Of a stretch of 64,000 bases of DNA, positions 12,801 to 23,701 are shown in pieces; positions within the stretch are counted from its first letter, which is position 1; each line of letters starts with the position of its first letter. This DNA comes from Petrosia ficiformis (lineage: Eukaryota > Porifera > Demospongiae > Haplosclerida > Petrosiidae). The notes beneath the pieces are model-generated. The model searched no databases, was not told where the DNA came from, and saw only the letters and a list, made by a program, of their open reading frames with translations. The stretch is from contig OX345637.1 of NCBI GenBank assembly GCA_947044365.1, positions 15,408,916-15,472,915 of the forward strand, written 5' to 3'. A program made the translations under genes and the position numbers.

Positions 12801-14591
12801 CTGTTACACTTCGTGGTATTGATGGAGGAACTGATGAACTAAATATAATAACACAACAATGATTCTTAATAACATACCATATTTAATAAGTTCAATTGTG
12901 TTGTTAATGGATATTAATACTCCATTTGTTAAAGTATTAGTATAATTACCAGTATCACTTGATATCACTGTTGTAATTGTTAATTGACCTGGTACACTAG
13001 TATCAAATCTACCACCATCAGTCACTGGACTATTGTCCTTAGTCCAGATTGATGTAGGGTTTGGGTTACCATCAATACTAGTATAAGCTATAATAGTTAT
13101 ATCGTCTCCATTAACCACATAGAATGGTCCAATTTGTGAAACACCTTCAGAAGGATCTGTGAGAGTAAGGATGAAAGTATAAAATTAATGAAGAATAAAC
13201 AATGTAATGAAAGAAAGACACATTTACGTAAAATTGATTGTCCAAATATTAACTTTCAAATGTTTACTATTCAGTCATTAAAAATATTTAGGAAGAGTAA
13301 TAATTGCTACTTCTAGATACATATTGTCTTCATAAATAACAACTTGATTAAAATCAAAATTTGACATTTGAACATGTGTAAGTCATAATACATGTATTTA
13401 TTATCATTATAGTAACAATGCATGTATTACTATTCTACACAACTCACATAGAACATTCAGTATAAAGAATCCAGTTGAAGTACCTCCTTCATTATATACT
13501 ATAATAGAATAGTTTCCACTATCAGTACGATTAACATTAGTAAATATAATGACTGGATATATAGATATATTAGGATTAGATCCTCCTTCACTAATAGGAG
13601 TACCATCAAATGACCATTCATAATCATCAGGAACAATAGGAAATCCCTCTGTTTGTTCAATATAGAAAGAAAATGGATCTCCTTCGATCATTGCAATTAG
13701 AGTAGAGTTTTGAAGAAGAACTGGGGGTTCTAGAAAGAAAGCGAGTTGTATGTTCTACATATGAACATACATATATATATATATATATAGTATGATGGTG
13801 ACATCATCCCTTTGATGTGGCGAGTCCTATATATACAATATATATATTGTATTGTATATATATGTATATTATATAGTACACTTACAGTTCTTATATACAA
13901 AATATAGACCCGAGGACACTAAACCAAGGGTTTATATTGTGGTATATAAGAACTGTAAGTGTACTATATACAATATATAGTATGCTGGTGGATTAAAGAT
14001 ACACAGGTCTACATGTATATACAAAATATAAGACCTAACCACATCAAACGGTTGCCATGGTAGCATACTATATATATATATATATAGTCGTATATATATA
14101 TATATATATATATACATATTTTTATATATTTATATATATGACTGAGCAAGCGAAAAGGGTCAGGAGTAACAAAATGCTTTATTCCAGTATAGTACAAAAT
14201 TCACAGAAACCAAATACTATGATGATTTCAGTTTTGTTAGTTTCTTAAATAACATAATACCTTAGCTACCTGTTGTGCAACTCTTGACCAACACATTGCT
14301 ATAGTTTCTAGAAGACGAATATTTAAAATATGCCATTTTCATTGTAATTAATGGATTGCTCTTGATTTAATGAGCGTTTTCTCAAAATCTAATTTTCGTA
14401 GTGACTGCAATTTGAGCAATTATAACTTATTAATGGTAAGTGATATTACAAAACTGCTATACCAACATCAACCTGATGTTGTCTACAGTCCATACAAGCA
14501 AAAGAATGTATAGTTTGAAATTTTGCTACTTTTGATCCCTTTTCACTTGCTCGGTCATATTTATATATGTATATATATAAAATTATATATG

Positions 14592-14624
<33 letters not shown>

Positions 14625-15511
14625 TTATTTGTAAATATAAGCTGATAATTTATAAACTGATTTTCTTAGTGCTTCTGTAATGTTTCAATACTTATCAGGT
14701 AATTATCAATGCATTCCCATGAAGTATACCACATATCTCATATCCTCTCACGGAATGAAGAATATTCCCTTGATTACAGTATCTGAAATTATGAGTCAAT
14801 GCTTTGTCTTTTAGTACTACTGATTAGTCACAACTGTAACTGTCCATAGGGTCGAAGCACACTGACCTCTCTCCCTACACAATATTACAAGTAGTATACA
14901 GAACCCTTTCAACACCACTATCTCATCTAATTAAACATCCATTATTAATGTAATATTGTAGAATTTCAACTGTAACTGATCAGAATGACTACATGGATGT
15001 ATTTAGCATTTAGACACATGGCTAAAGCTGGTTCATAATCTAGTACAGGTATTTATATAATAATTGCATGTGTAGTGACTATTTATATTTACTTACTTAT
15101 TATTCTCAGATCAAATCTTGATACTATTAAATCTCCTGTACCACAACCAATTTGATTATTATCAAGTGTTTCATCAAATACTAAGATAGTAATATTAGTA
15201 CGAAATATCTCTGGTGAAGCTTCATAGTTCTCAAATTCTGCTTGTCCTATTCCTTCTGGTGTAAATGTTATGCCAGTTTCTACTCCATCTTTGATTAGGA
15301 ACCATCGAGTCTGTCTCTGGACTCCATCACTGATTCTAGTCACTTTACAAAAGAAGGTCACATTCTCAGTATTCTCCACTGCTGATATTATAGGATTAGC
15401 TCCATCTATTCCTTCTGGAAATAAAGTGGTATTGAAAGTCTGACTACATGTCTCTCTAATGCAATAAATAACCATTAAAACACCAATAGGTGCTACCAGA
15501 GAAAACCTCAT
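7538..15511 (-). CDS. Receptor B: Ig3-FN3x3-TM receptor with truncated tail
   Basis: Exons: 15511-15097 (signal MRFSLVAPIGVLMVIYC plus Ig), 13729-13448 (Ig), 13156-12878 (Ig), 12830-12528, 12475-12176 and 11852-11538 (FN3), 10862-10734 (stalk), 7956-7846 (TM), 7728-7538 (tail). They total 774 codons plus stop, all phase 1. Domains: Ig at about 24-138, 139-232 and 233-325; FN3 at 326-426, 427-526 and 527-631; stalk 632-674 ending PTCVGGSS; TM exon 675-711 (AGIVIGVTLINIVV...LYKKK); tail 712-774. The tail has AYDVV, LAYGET and VVYDTP but stops at TAG 7540-7538, before the YSNSQYDEI segment of E and F. An upstream in-frame ATG at 15595 exists; I chose 15511 because it starts the conserved signal peptide. 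Intron 6 carries a hAT MITE, and the 2.8-kb stalk-TM intron carries further insertions. Function inferred: cell-surface recognition receptor. Confidence 0.85.
8268..8930. mobile_element. repeat inserted in the receptor B stalk-TM intron
   Basis: The flanks (CTTGATTCATTTAGTATAAC and ATGTACAA.A.GATATAC) are continuous in the paralogous C intron near 28050-28110, so this block is an insertion. It contains ACACACAGACACACAGAC and CGATTACCGTACCCTTCCGCC. A reverse-complement relative spans 33660-34120 in receptor C intron 1. The class is unclear, and it holds no convincing ORF. Confidence 0.6.
9541..9732 (+). other. exon-like plus-strand ORF inside the receptor B intron (paralogue at 28689-28885)
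   Basis: The acceptor-like TTATATTTCAG is followed by a phase-1-compatible frame. It encodes a weakly hydrophobic AAVSMSAAV...CLLMCYAYKL stretch and then a polar, tyrosine-bearing end (NIYYYNSV, GHKNGQLSQT, stop). The paralogous C intron keeps the same frame to nearly the same stop. However, most differences between the two change the amino acid, so purifying selection is not evident. It may be the relic of a tail exon, or chance. Confidence 0.25.
9745..9812. repeat. (TA)n microsatellite
   Basis: An almost pure TA run of about 68 bp in the receptor B stalk-TM intron. It is missing or much shorter at the paralogous C position near 28870-28885. Confidence 0.9.
10940..11457. mobile_element. hAT-type MITE with perfect 8-bp target duplication
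   Basis: Ends are CAGGCTTGGGTCAAGCACTT and AAGCAC.../GTGCTTGACCCATGCCTG in inverted orientation. The 8-bp duplication ATACCCAT occurs at 10932-10939 and 11458-11465. The interior is packed with AAGCACTT/AAGTGCTT-type motifs, as in hAT subterminal transposase-binding repeats. The paralogous site in receptor C (about 29688-29712, ATTATACACATACCTGATATC) lacks it, giving a natural empty site. It lies between the FN3-3 and stalk exons of B. It is non-autonomous with no ORF. Confidence 0.88.
13767..14135. repeat. TA-rich inverted-repeat cluster in receptor B intron 1
   Basis: Holds TA runs, ATGATGGTGACATCATCCCTTTGATG, and mirrored GTACACTTACAGTTCTTATATAC / GTATATAAGAACTGTAAGTG arms (about 13875-13970). 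It is related to the element at 6419-6727. No coding potential. Confidence 0.55.
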
Positions 15512-15618
15512 CTTTCTTTTGCTTATGCAATGTAAGGCGAGAGAAGGCGTTACATATGATCTGAAGGTCACACTCCCATACGTTATGAATATCAAATTCT
15601 TACAATTATGTCAACAAT

Positions 15619-16120
15619 TCAAGCACTAAAAGCAGCTACAATAATCAGAAGACTTGCAGATGTAAATACTAAACAAAATAAATAAATTAGAATGATAATA
15701 GTTAGGGATATTTTACCTGCAGAACCATCATCATTTGGGATGGTGATTGAATAATAATAGTTGAAGAATTGGTAATATATATATAGTAGTACTCATAACT
15801 GTAGATGATCAGGTACCTGAAATTTTAAAAACTAACAAAGTGTATCACACATAATTACAAAAAGCTACCTACCAGAGGGTGAAATTACTTGTAGCTACAT
15901 TAACATCATAATTCAGAGTTGCAAAGTCAACAGATGTAGAAACAATACAAGTGTACTTTCTACTGTTTGCAACAGTCACAGAATTAGTAACCATGTAATT
16001 TGGCTGATAAGTAATATATAGTCATTTCCTCATTTGAATTTAGTGTTAGTACAATGGTATGTATAGTCTGTGGGATTAGATCCGGATATTGTGCAGCCAT
16101 GCTCAATGAAAAGATAAAAA
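15619..16120 (-). pseudogene. relic of the GPI-anchored Ig gene upstream of receptor B
   Basis: Three pieces match the gene at 34776-36085. The C-terminal exon (15668-15619) reads FTSASLLIIVAAFSA then stop. A degraded stalk covers about 15835-15712. An Ig exon (about 16120-15868) has a TAGTTACT...TCTGTGGGATTAGATCCGGAT core. The Ig part carries disruptions and ends abruptly near 16100; signal and other Ig exons are absent. Its place just upstream of a receptor first exon repeats the arrangement at receptor C. Confidence 0.7.
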
Positions 16121-16281
16121 GCCTTACAGAACCCTGAAAACCTTACTTAATTTTGATCGCTAATAACATAGAATTTCAATTGTAACTGATCACAACAATT
16201 ATATAACTATGTACTACTAGTGAATAGGCAATAAATTACACTATCCAGAGGTATTATAGATTTTCACTCCTTTTTACTACA

Positions 16282-16585
16282 TTACTGAAAACCAAATTTG
16301 ATTATTATCGTTTCACCAAATACTAAAATAGTGAAGTTACTACATATTGTCTCTTTTTGAAACTACATAGTTCTCAAATTTTGAGTCTGTCTCTGGACTC
16401 CATCATTGATTCTAGTCACTACACAAAAGAAGGTCACAATCTCAGTATTCTTCACTGCTGATATTGTAGTATTAGCTCCATCTATCTCTTCTAGAAGTAT
16501 AATGGTACTAAAAGTCTGACCACACGTCACTCTAGTAAAGAAGCACTAAAACAATAATTGCTGGTTATCGCAAGCCGGGCATTGT
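16282..16585 (-). pseudogene. degenerate first exon (signal plus Ig) of the receptor family
   Basis: The minus strand reads like the receptor first exon (TGTGGTCAGACTTT..., GAGATTGTGACCTTCTTTTG, CAAAATTTGAG), but indels and stops break the frame. With the GPI relic at 15619-16120 and receptor B exon 1 it forms the order Ig exon - GPI gene - Ig exon. The same order appears in plus orientation at 36474-39365. Confidence 0.65.
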
Positions 16586-17130
16586 TCTATACTATATATT
16601 TCAAGTTTAATGACATAGCACAAAATAATTTAATAACCTAAAAATATAATAATAACAATTATTATAATATAATTATATATATAATATAATGTAATCTAAG
16701 TTTATGCAGAAAATGCAGCAATAACAACCAGGGCAAAACGTGCACAAATAATATTTATTATTATAAATATGACAATTATACCCAGTGTTGCATTGATAAT
16801 CCTTTGAGACTACAAGTATGACTAATTGTTGTGTTTTTTTTTATACAGGAATTTAATGGTCTACACTGCATGCTACATCACCTAGCCCAACAGGTAATCA
16901 TAAGTTCCACTGCAGAATATGGTATACGTTGCATTGATAATTTCAGAGAGCATCATTCAGTGCATGGTATGAGGTATATACAAAACATGCTAGTATACAC
17001 ATATTAATATAATTTTATATATAATTTGCTGTAACAATTGATCTGTCATTTCACTACTAAGTTTGATTTGTATTGGTTCAGTAACAAATGGGACACTGAA
17101 ATTATTGTGTCTGTGTGTTATCACATATAC
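16586..17130. other. non-coding gap
   Basis: AT-rich sequence between the receptor-family relic and the palindrome. I recognise no gene or element. Confidence 0.5.
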
Positions 17131-17197
17131 CTAGATAGATAAAGACATGTTAATAATATATAATATATTATTAACATGTCTTTATCTATCCATCTAT
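17131..17197. repeat. palindrome
   Basis: AGATAGATAAAGACATGTTAA is mirrored by TTAACATGTCTTTATCTATC around an AT-rich centre. It lies immediately before the plus-strand FN3 relic. Confidence 0.7.
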
Positions 17198-17238
17198 CTA
17201 TTAATCTCCTTATCTATCTATACATGTATCTCTATTAG

Positions 17239-17314
17239 GTATACCTTCTCTACCTGTTGTTAATGATGTGACTGAAGGAAGTGGATTACCTTCTGCTCTT
17301 GTTAGTAATGATTA
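17239..17314 (+). pseudogene. truncated FN3-3 exon of a plus-strand receptor
   Basis: After the acceptor CTATTAG the frame reads GIPSLPVVNDVTEGSG, the start of the third FN3 exon in all receptors. It then diverges and stops. The break is where the reverse-transcriptase relic begins, so transposon insertion probably removed the rest. Confidence 0.75.
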
Positions 17315-17327
17315 ATGTTATCTACTG

Positions 17328-17790
17328 AGGATCTTCATCCCATCATGCCAATTATGAAATCAGTGGCACGTAAGACTGAAGGACCAGTAGGTCCATCAAA
17401 TGCTGATGCACTTAAAAGGTCGTAGGCTTCTTATGATCTTTGTGAGGCACTTACATCAATGGCAAGAAGAATATGTACTACATATATTGATCCTGAGGGT
17501 CTTTCAGCCTTTAGCCAGTCAGTTAATATAGCTTTAGACTGGTGTCATACCAATTAGTGTGGGGGAGGTATGTAGACATATTGTTGGGCAACAAGGTGGT
17601 TGTGAATGCCTCAGCATGTAATACATGTCATATATGAGGACTTTGAAACTAATGGTATTATACTTGTAGATGCCTTCAAATTGTCCCCCTCTCTACAAAG
17701 TTCTGATAAATACCTACCATAATGATACAGAGTTATTCATTAATAGAGAATGTTATGGTCTAAAGAAGGAATAACTCAAGGAGATCCTTT
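17328..17790 (+). mobile_element. degenerate reverse transcriptase fragment
   Basis: Despite stops and frameshifts, consecutive pieces fit a common metazoan retroelement reverse transcriptase. They read GPVGPSNADALKRS, YDLCEALTSMARRICTTYID, SAFSQSVNIALDWCH, ISVGEVCRHIVGQQ, LCPPLYKVLINTYHNDTELF and KGITQGDP. A weak GYAD remnant follows near 17810. These match the conserved I-x-VGEV-x-RRI, IL-INTY and TQGDPL motifs. Non-LTR type is likely; the family is not assigned. It is clearly dead. Confidence 0.8.
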
Positions 17791-17819
17791 ATAATTTAGT
17801 AAAGCAAGTAGGGTATGCA

Positions 17820-17990
17820 GACAAATGGTTTTTTGGGCGCCCTTTGGCCTAAATAATGAGTACAAGGAGAAATTTAAAGGGGTCTCCCCCCCGTTAATGG
17901 GAGTTCGAAGGGGGTGCAGCCCATCACCGCCCACGCAAATTGTGGTTTCCAGTAAGCAAGTTGGAAGTAGTACTACCATCATCGCATATA
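17820..17990. repeat. third, partial copy of the 18126-type repeat
   Basis: Shares GCCCTTTGGCCTAAATAA, AAATTTAAAGGGG and CAGTAAGCAAGTTGGAAGTAG with the interiors of the elements at 18126-18700 and 19213-20050. It joins the end of the reverse-transcriptase relic directly. Confidence 0.6.
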
Positions 17991-18125
17991 GTGAACATTC
18001 ATAAGAAGCAACCTTTCAGCCACTCTTGACCCATTGTTGACCTGAGATACATTTTTACTCGTATGAGTGTGCTGATACTTTGTTCACAAGCGCAGAAGGT
18101 ACATAATATTTTCAGTAGTGTTCAA

Positions 18126-18700
18126 CCCTTAGAGGACTGATGTCACATATATGTGACCTTTCACCCCTATGTGGTTTGCCGTCTGTTCCTAGCTACACGA
18201 AGCTTTCCAAATGGTTGTAATTGGCGTCAGGCACAAGCTGATGAATGTGGCTAAAAAAGTTGATGGTTTTTCGCCACCCTTTAGCCTAAATAACAATCAT
18301 GGGGGGAATTTTAAAGGGGGTTAGAAGGGGGCGCAGCCCCCTCGCTGCTGACGAATTTTGCATTTTTTGACCCCACCCACGCACTCTGGTAGGTACCTGA
18401 GGCATTTTCCTTGCTCTGAAACCTGAAATCGTGGGTGTAGCTGTTGCCAACATGCAGTGGGGTCATTTTGTTAGCCCCATATCCAGTCAAAAGAGGGAGA
18501 GCACTGCATTTGATTTGATCCTACGAAGCGCTTGGGGACTTTCGAGTCCCTGTAAGCAAGTTGGTGGAAGTGGTACTCCGTGTCGGAAAAGGAGCCAAGT
18601 TTGGGGTAGAGAAAGTGAACGGTGGCCACATTATATGCAATAGAGTCGCCAGTGTTGGAAATGGGAAGAAGTTTGAAAAACAGGCTCAGTCCTCTAAGGG
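18126..18700. mobile_element. piggyBac-like non-autonomous element
   Basis: Inverted ends are CCCTTAGAGGACTGA and TCAGTCCTCTAAGGG. The right end is followed by TTAA; the left is preceded by TCAA, a likely mutated TTAA. A related copy at 19213 is preceded by intact TTAA. TTAA duplication with CCCT-initial termini is the piggyBac signature. The interior has a 70-codon open frame (18431-18643) with no recognisable domain. Confidence 0.65.
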
Positions 18701-19212
18701 TTAAATATTCTTATTGAATATTACCTTTCAATAGCATTTTTAAGCCGTGAGCAAATGATGTACATCTGCAATGTGATATGGAGAATGGAGTTCATCCAAA
18801 GATGTTGGTTGAGAAGAGGAAGATGTGTCTGCTAAATCTGCCTCTGGAGCTGATTTTGTTTTTGGAGGAGCAACTATTCTAAGTGCTGTCTAGCTTGATG
18901 CTTATAGCCATTAAACCATGTAGTAACATTATTAAGTTATGATAACATAAATTATTGTATCATTAAAATAAATTTCATTACTTGTGGGTCCGGGTGTAAC
19001 TTGTAATAATAATGAATAATAATCATCAAAGCGGAAATCGAAAAGGTGGTGTAACTGCACCTCCTGCACCCACCTAGATCCGCCACTGCAAATGAGGGTT
19101 AAAATAACCCCTTCACTTTTACAGTATATTAACGAATGTCACCAAGCTATTATGCAGTGAACAACTAGGCTTGGAGACACGTACAGAGCTATTCAGTGTA
19201 ACGTACCTTTAA

Positions 19213-20050
19213 CCCTTAGAGCACTGATGTCACAAATATGTGACATTTGACCCCTACGTAGTTCAGAGTGTGTTCCAAGCATTATGAAGTACCCCAAATG
19301 TTTGTAATTGTTTTTAGCCCATGAAAATGGCTGAAAATGTTGATGGTTTTACGGCCGCCCTTTGCCCTAAATAACGATTAGGGGAAATTTTAAAGGGGGT
19401 GTCCCCCATTAATGGGGTTCAAATAGTAAGCAGCCCTCTCACCACCCACGCAATTGAAGGGGTTCGGTCACCCCACCCACACACTCTGGTGGGTAGCTGA
19501 GACATTTCCATTACTGTACAGTGGGTTAGTCAGGTTTCAACCTGACCACATTTTGTGAGGACTATTTATTATAAGTACATTGTGCTGTATGTAGATTTTT
19601 ATAAGTGTTAGTTAGTTTATTTGCATTTAACCTATGTGTTAAATGGGAACTATGCCTTTGTGGGTTTTTTTTTTGCATGAGTGATTTTATTCATAGCACA
19701 TGGTCATTTTTTCATGCGTATTGTAATTATGTTGATTATACAATTATCATTAAAAATGTACTTATTCAACTCTCAACCTGAAATCAAAATTTTGTCACTT
19801 CATCTCTGCTCTACAACCCGAAATCGTGAGTGTAGTCATTTTGTTCGCCCCTGTTGCAGTCAAAAAAGATAATAACACTGCATTTGAAATAGTTCTACGA
19901 TGCTTGGAGATTTTCAATTCCCGGTAAGGATGTTGCTAGAAGTAGTATAAACTCCATGTCAGAAAAGGAGCCATGTTTGGGGTAGAGAAATGAATGGTGG
20001 CCAAAATATATGTAGCAAAGACGCAAGTGTTGGAAATGGGAAGAATTTTG
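19213..20050. mobile_element. second piggyBac-like copy, right end missing
   Basis: Begins TTAA-CCCTTAGAGCACTGATG and follows the interior of 18126-18700 (ATATGTGACATTTGACCCC, AGGGGGTGTCCCC, GTCGGAAAAGG-type end). It then diverges after GGAAATGGGAAGAA near 20050 without a right terminus. It is longer than its relative because of inserted sequence around 19560-19760. Confidence 0.6.
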
Positions 20051-20354
20051 AAATGTTTTCACTGATAGTTTATTTTCAGAAACAAAGCTAAACATGGCCC
20101 ACGGGTGGTAGAGGGGGCGGTGGGTGGGAAACAATGGCGGGGTAACTGTAGTTGGTCTCTGAGAAAGATCGGAGTTTGATAGTGTCTAGAAAGGTAAATT
20201 TTATGGTTTCAGTGAAAAGCTACAGAATTCAGCTTTCTTCAGCCTCTTGTAACTATAAAAGTAAAATGAATTTTCAGAAAACGGCTCTATTTGTTTTCTC
20301 AAAATGCATTGTACTTGGTGCACGCCATGATTGGTGGGCGTGGCTTTCGTGGTT

Positions 20355-20630
20355 TTGTACTTATTGCGATTGGAAAAATAGAGATTTTAACCATATTTCC
20401 TCAATTACAGGACAATATAAAGCTGATCAGAAGATATGAAGGTTGCTATTACACCAGGTTAGAGTCATATTATATAATATTCTATTTTGAAAGTGATTGG
20501 AGTCGCATCCGCCCACTCCCTAGTACCACCTTAACAGTTAAACTTAGCAGTTGCATTAATTAAGGTGGTACTAGGGAGTGGGCGGATGCGACTCCAATCA
20601 GTTTCAAAATAGAATATTATATAAAAAATA
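20355..20630. mobile_element. repeat ending in a long foldback
   Basis: From 20465 the arm ATTATATAATATTCTATTTT...GGAGTCGCATCCGCCCACTC...GTACCACCTTAA is mirrored nearly perfectly up to 20630 around a short loop. The left 170 bp recur at 47310-47480 as a single-armed copy. Confidence 0.7.
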
Positions 20631-20699
20631 AAGTGATGCACTTACGTCAGAGCTGACAGTAAGTAAATAATGTGTGTAATAAAATTTTGGAATTTTAAA

Positions 20700-21749
20700 A
20701 TTACTGCATCACTATTCCCAACGGGTGATGATTCTTCTAAATCTGCAGGTAAAATGGGATACACTTCAATTATTCCAACTTTTTAATAATTGATACTTGT
20801 TTTCTTTGTTAGAATTTCATTACCATTATTATAGTTACAATTAACTTTATAGCTAGTTCCTCATAAAAGATAGAAAAGTCTTGTTCAATCAGTCAGCATT
20901 ATATAGAAGTGGATTGTACTCAACAAAACAGCTGTATTACATACGTGCCATAAAAATTATGCATGAATATTTTCTCCAGTATAAATATTTAGGGTGAAGG
21001 AGTGCATTAGTGGTACACGACATTTGATCAACAATGTTCAATCAGTGTTATAAAACAGTGTTTTTCAGCATAAAGTTAAAAATTAAAGGGTGGGGAGGAA
21101 CAGGACTAAAAGGGAGAAGAATACCATGATATCATGGGAAACAATGTGTTGTAATAATTATTATTGTATATTAGTTATTGTATAATTGTTAATTAATAAC
21201 ATCTCTTCAGGTTTGAACACTGGAACTGTCGATGGTTTGGTTATTGGTGCTATTCTGATTGTCTTAGTGATTCTCATTGTCATTCTAATAGTGATCTCTA
21301 TTCTACATAATAAGATGGGTAAGTATATTAGTATTATCTCATCAATCTAATTAAACCATTACCCAAATTCGAATATTACAAATTTTAAATATATATTTTA
21401 TGTTTCAGTGCCAGAAAAAAGTACAAAAAGAGATAAGGCTTCCTATTCTGGTACTGATGAAGTTTCTCTTGAAGACAGCCAAGCATACGAGACACCATCA
21501 TTAACACAAATAACACAAGAAGAACCACAAGTCCTTTTTTCTGTTACTAATGAAGCTTATGGTGTTGTTAAAGATACAACTAGAGAAGAAATTCCTCCAC
21601 AATCTATTTTTCTTGAACATAATGTAGCATATGGTGAAACTAAACCATCCAATGAACAACAACCTGTACATATTGTTTATGAAACTCCATTACAACAAGA
21701 AGAAGAATATAGTAACACTGAATATGAAGATATAGATGATTATATATAA
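20700..21749 (+). pseudogene. Receptor G: 3' part of a plus-strand receptor (stalk end, TM, long Tyr tail)
   Basis: Exons visible: a stalk end finishing at 20748 (FPTGDDSSKSAG, like the GPI-gene stalk), a TM exon 21211-21318 (GLNTGTVDGLVIGAIL...ILHNKM) and a tail 21409-21749. All are phase 1 with good splice sites. The 113-residue tail is the longest in the window. It carries SYSGT, AYETP, AYGVV, VAYGET, VYETP and a C-terminal EYSNTEYEDIDDYI; TEYEDI fits the ITSM pattern TxYxx(I/V). No upstream ectodomain follows in phase: left of it lie the palindromic repeat and transposons, then a truncated FN3 piece at 17239. The tail frame is fully open, so decay is recent, or the exons are spliced to something I do not see. 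Confidence 0.65.
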
Positions 21750-22479
21750 TCAATAATTTATGTATGAATGAGTATTAGTTAATGTGATCAGCTTTTGTGT
21801 TGAATTTAAGTATACACACAAATTATTAAGAGTGAAATTTTTAATAATAATAATAAATATTACATAATTATTCTTAAAGTATTTAATAAACTAACCATAT
21901 AAAGAGGGGCATACACTGTGGTATATACTTCTATTTTAGTGCACATTTTTTCTTTTAGTAGCTCTTCATAAACAAGATTTTGAGTGTTGATGCATGGTAC
22001 TACTGAAACTTTACATGTCAGGTCATACAACTTTACATCAACCTCCTTTTAACCTATTGTATTAATTATAAAGCATTTTTATTATATAGTGTTAAGCGTT
22101 TCTATTAATAGTTACATGTATGTATGTATTTTTAGTAATATCCTTTCTGCATATAAATACTACATATGTTGTTTAAGAGACAATTGTTGAATAATAAGTT
22201 ATGAGTAAACACAGACTAGAGGTGTACTCTAATAGAGTGTCATGTATCATAAATGTATCACTGTTAAGTTGGAAATGTAACATATAATACAACATGTACT
22301 TCAATAATGGACACATGCATATCTCTTCTTTTGTTGCAAAGTTTTTGCAACCCCAAGCTCTAAAATCCTATATATTGTTTTAACCAATCTTTTTTACATT
22401 GGTTTAAAACAGTATCAGGACATTTTTTGGCTTCTGTTTTCTATCTGCTAATGAGTATGATGAGTATATATATTAGTTA

Positions 22480-22750
22480 ATAGTACACTGGAGTATAAGT
22501 GTATAATTAATTATGAATTAGTGTAAATTATAACTATAACTAAAACCTTTTCTAGTAAGACATTGTGACTATTAATTAACTAAAACTATAACTAATTGTA
22601 ATAACTATAACTAACTAAATGAAAATTGGCCAATAATGGACACTTTTGGTTAGCTAACTACAACTAAAACCCTTTTATAATTATAGTAAGCTTCATATTA
22701 TTTTAGTAGTTAACTAAACTATAACTATAACTAAAATTGGTCATTATCTA
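22480..22750. repeat. AACTATAACTAAA-rich element
   Basis: Dense TAACTATAACTAA motifs surround AATAATGGACACTTTT.GTTAGCTAA and CTTTT.TAGTAAGACATT.TGACT. The same organisation recurs at 59888-60130 in receptor F, so it is a dispersed, MITE-like repeat. The rest of 21750-23116 shows nothing that I recognise. Confidence 0.6.
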
Positions 22751-23116
22751 AAACAACAAATGCAAGTGTATATGTTTTCGAATAGCCAGCTGTAGCCATT
22801 CTTTGGCTTTCTCTACTATACATGTTACTAATAATGGAATTGGATATGTTATTCACAAGGGTAAAGACATTATTTTCAAAGTGGTGGTGGAGTATATCAA
22901 CAAAATTTTTACTTCATAAAATTGTTCTTAGCTACAACTAGTACAATTGCGTTTACAGTTATTTTGGAAAATGTATAATTATACTTTACAGTGTCAGCAC
23001 CATTAGAGAAACCTGTGTGTACAAAATTAGCTGAATCTGTGGGATGGGTGATTTTTTAAAAATGTGGCAGGTGATATTATAATGCTGGTATATACATTGC
23101 TGGTATTGCTTTTACA

Positions 23117-23220
23117 ACAATGACACAGACAGTTATATTACACAATATGAAGTATATCTTTCTGATCCAGTGCATATAGAAGTTACGACGAGAGTGCTAG
23201 TCATCCCACCTCAGATATGT
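23117..23220 (+). other. possible orphan domain exon
   Basis: The frame reads NNDTDSYITQYEVYLSDP... then RVLVIPPQI and ends at a consensus donor (ATAT|GTAAGA) in phase 1. It could be the end of an FN3-like domain from another family member. No acceptor or partner exon is identified. Confidence 0.3.
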
Positions 23221-23701
23221 AAGATGATTCATTGAGTGGAAGTATGCATGTTGTTGAAATAATAGCAGTTAGTTTATACAGGAGAAAGGTTGTTGGAATG
23301 AGTTTTTTGTTACCCCCCCTCCATGATCGCCACAAAAACAATAACAGAATAATAATCACATTAATAATTATGGTTGTACTGTATTCATTTATAGATTCAG
23401 AAGATGTTACAAGTAAGTTAATTTCTACATCATTTTGTTTTACTAATTCTTATTAATTTTGTAGTTTGTTATTGTAACCAGTATATTGTGATGTTTTCCT
23501 GTTTTGTTGCAGTTTCAATGATTAGTATGATTATAATTTTACAATTTAATTAGATTTTTGTAAATGAAAAGTGAGTTTATGACACTAAGTATTAAACATG
23601 TGCACAGGGTCGTACTAACAGTGTTATAAGCATAATTATATAATGTACAGATGTGACCATAATATTAATCAGCTCGAAGTGTTGTGTGGAGGCGGAAAAG
23701 T

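Noticed and set aside
18431..18643. 70-codon ORF inside the piggyBac-like element
   Set aside because: The related copy at 19213-20050 does not keep the frame; no domain seen.
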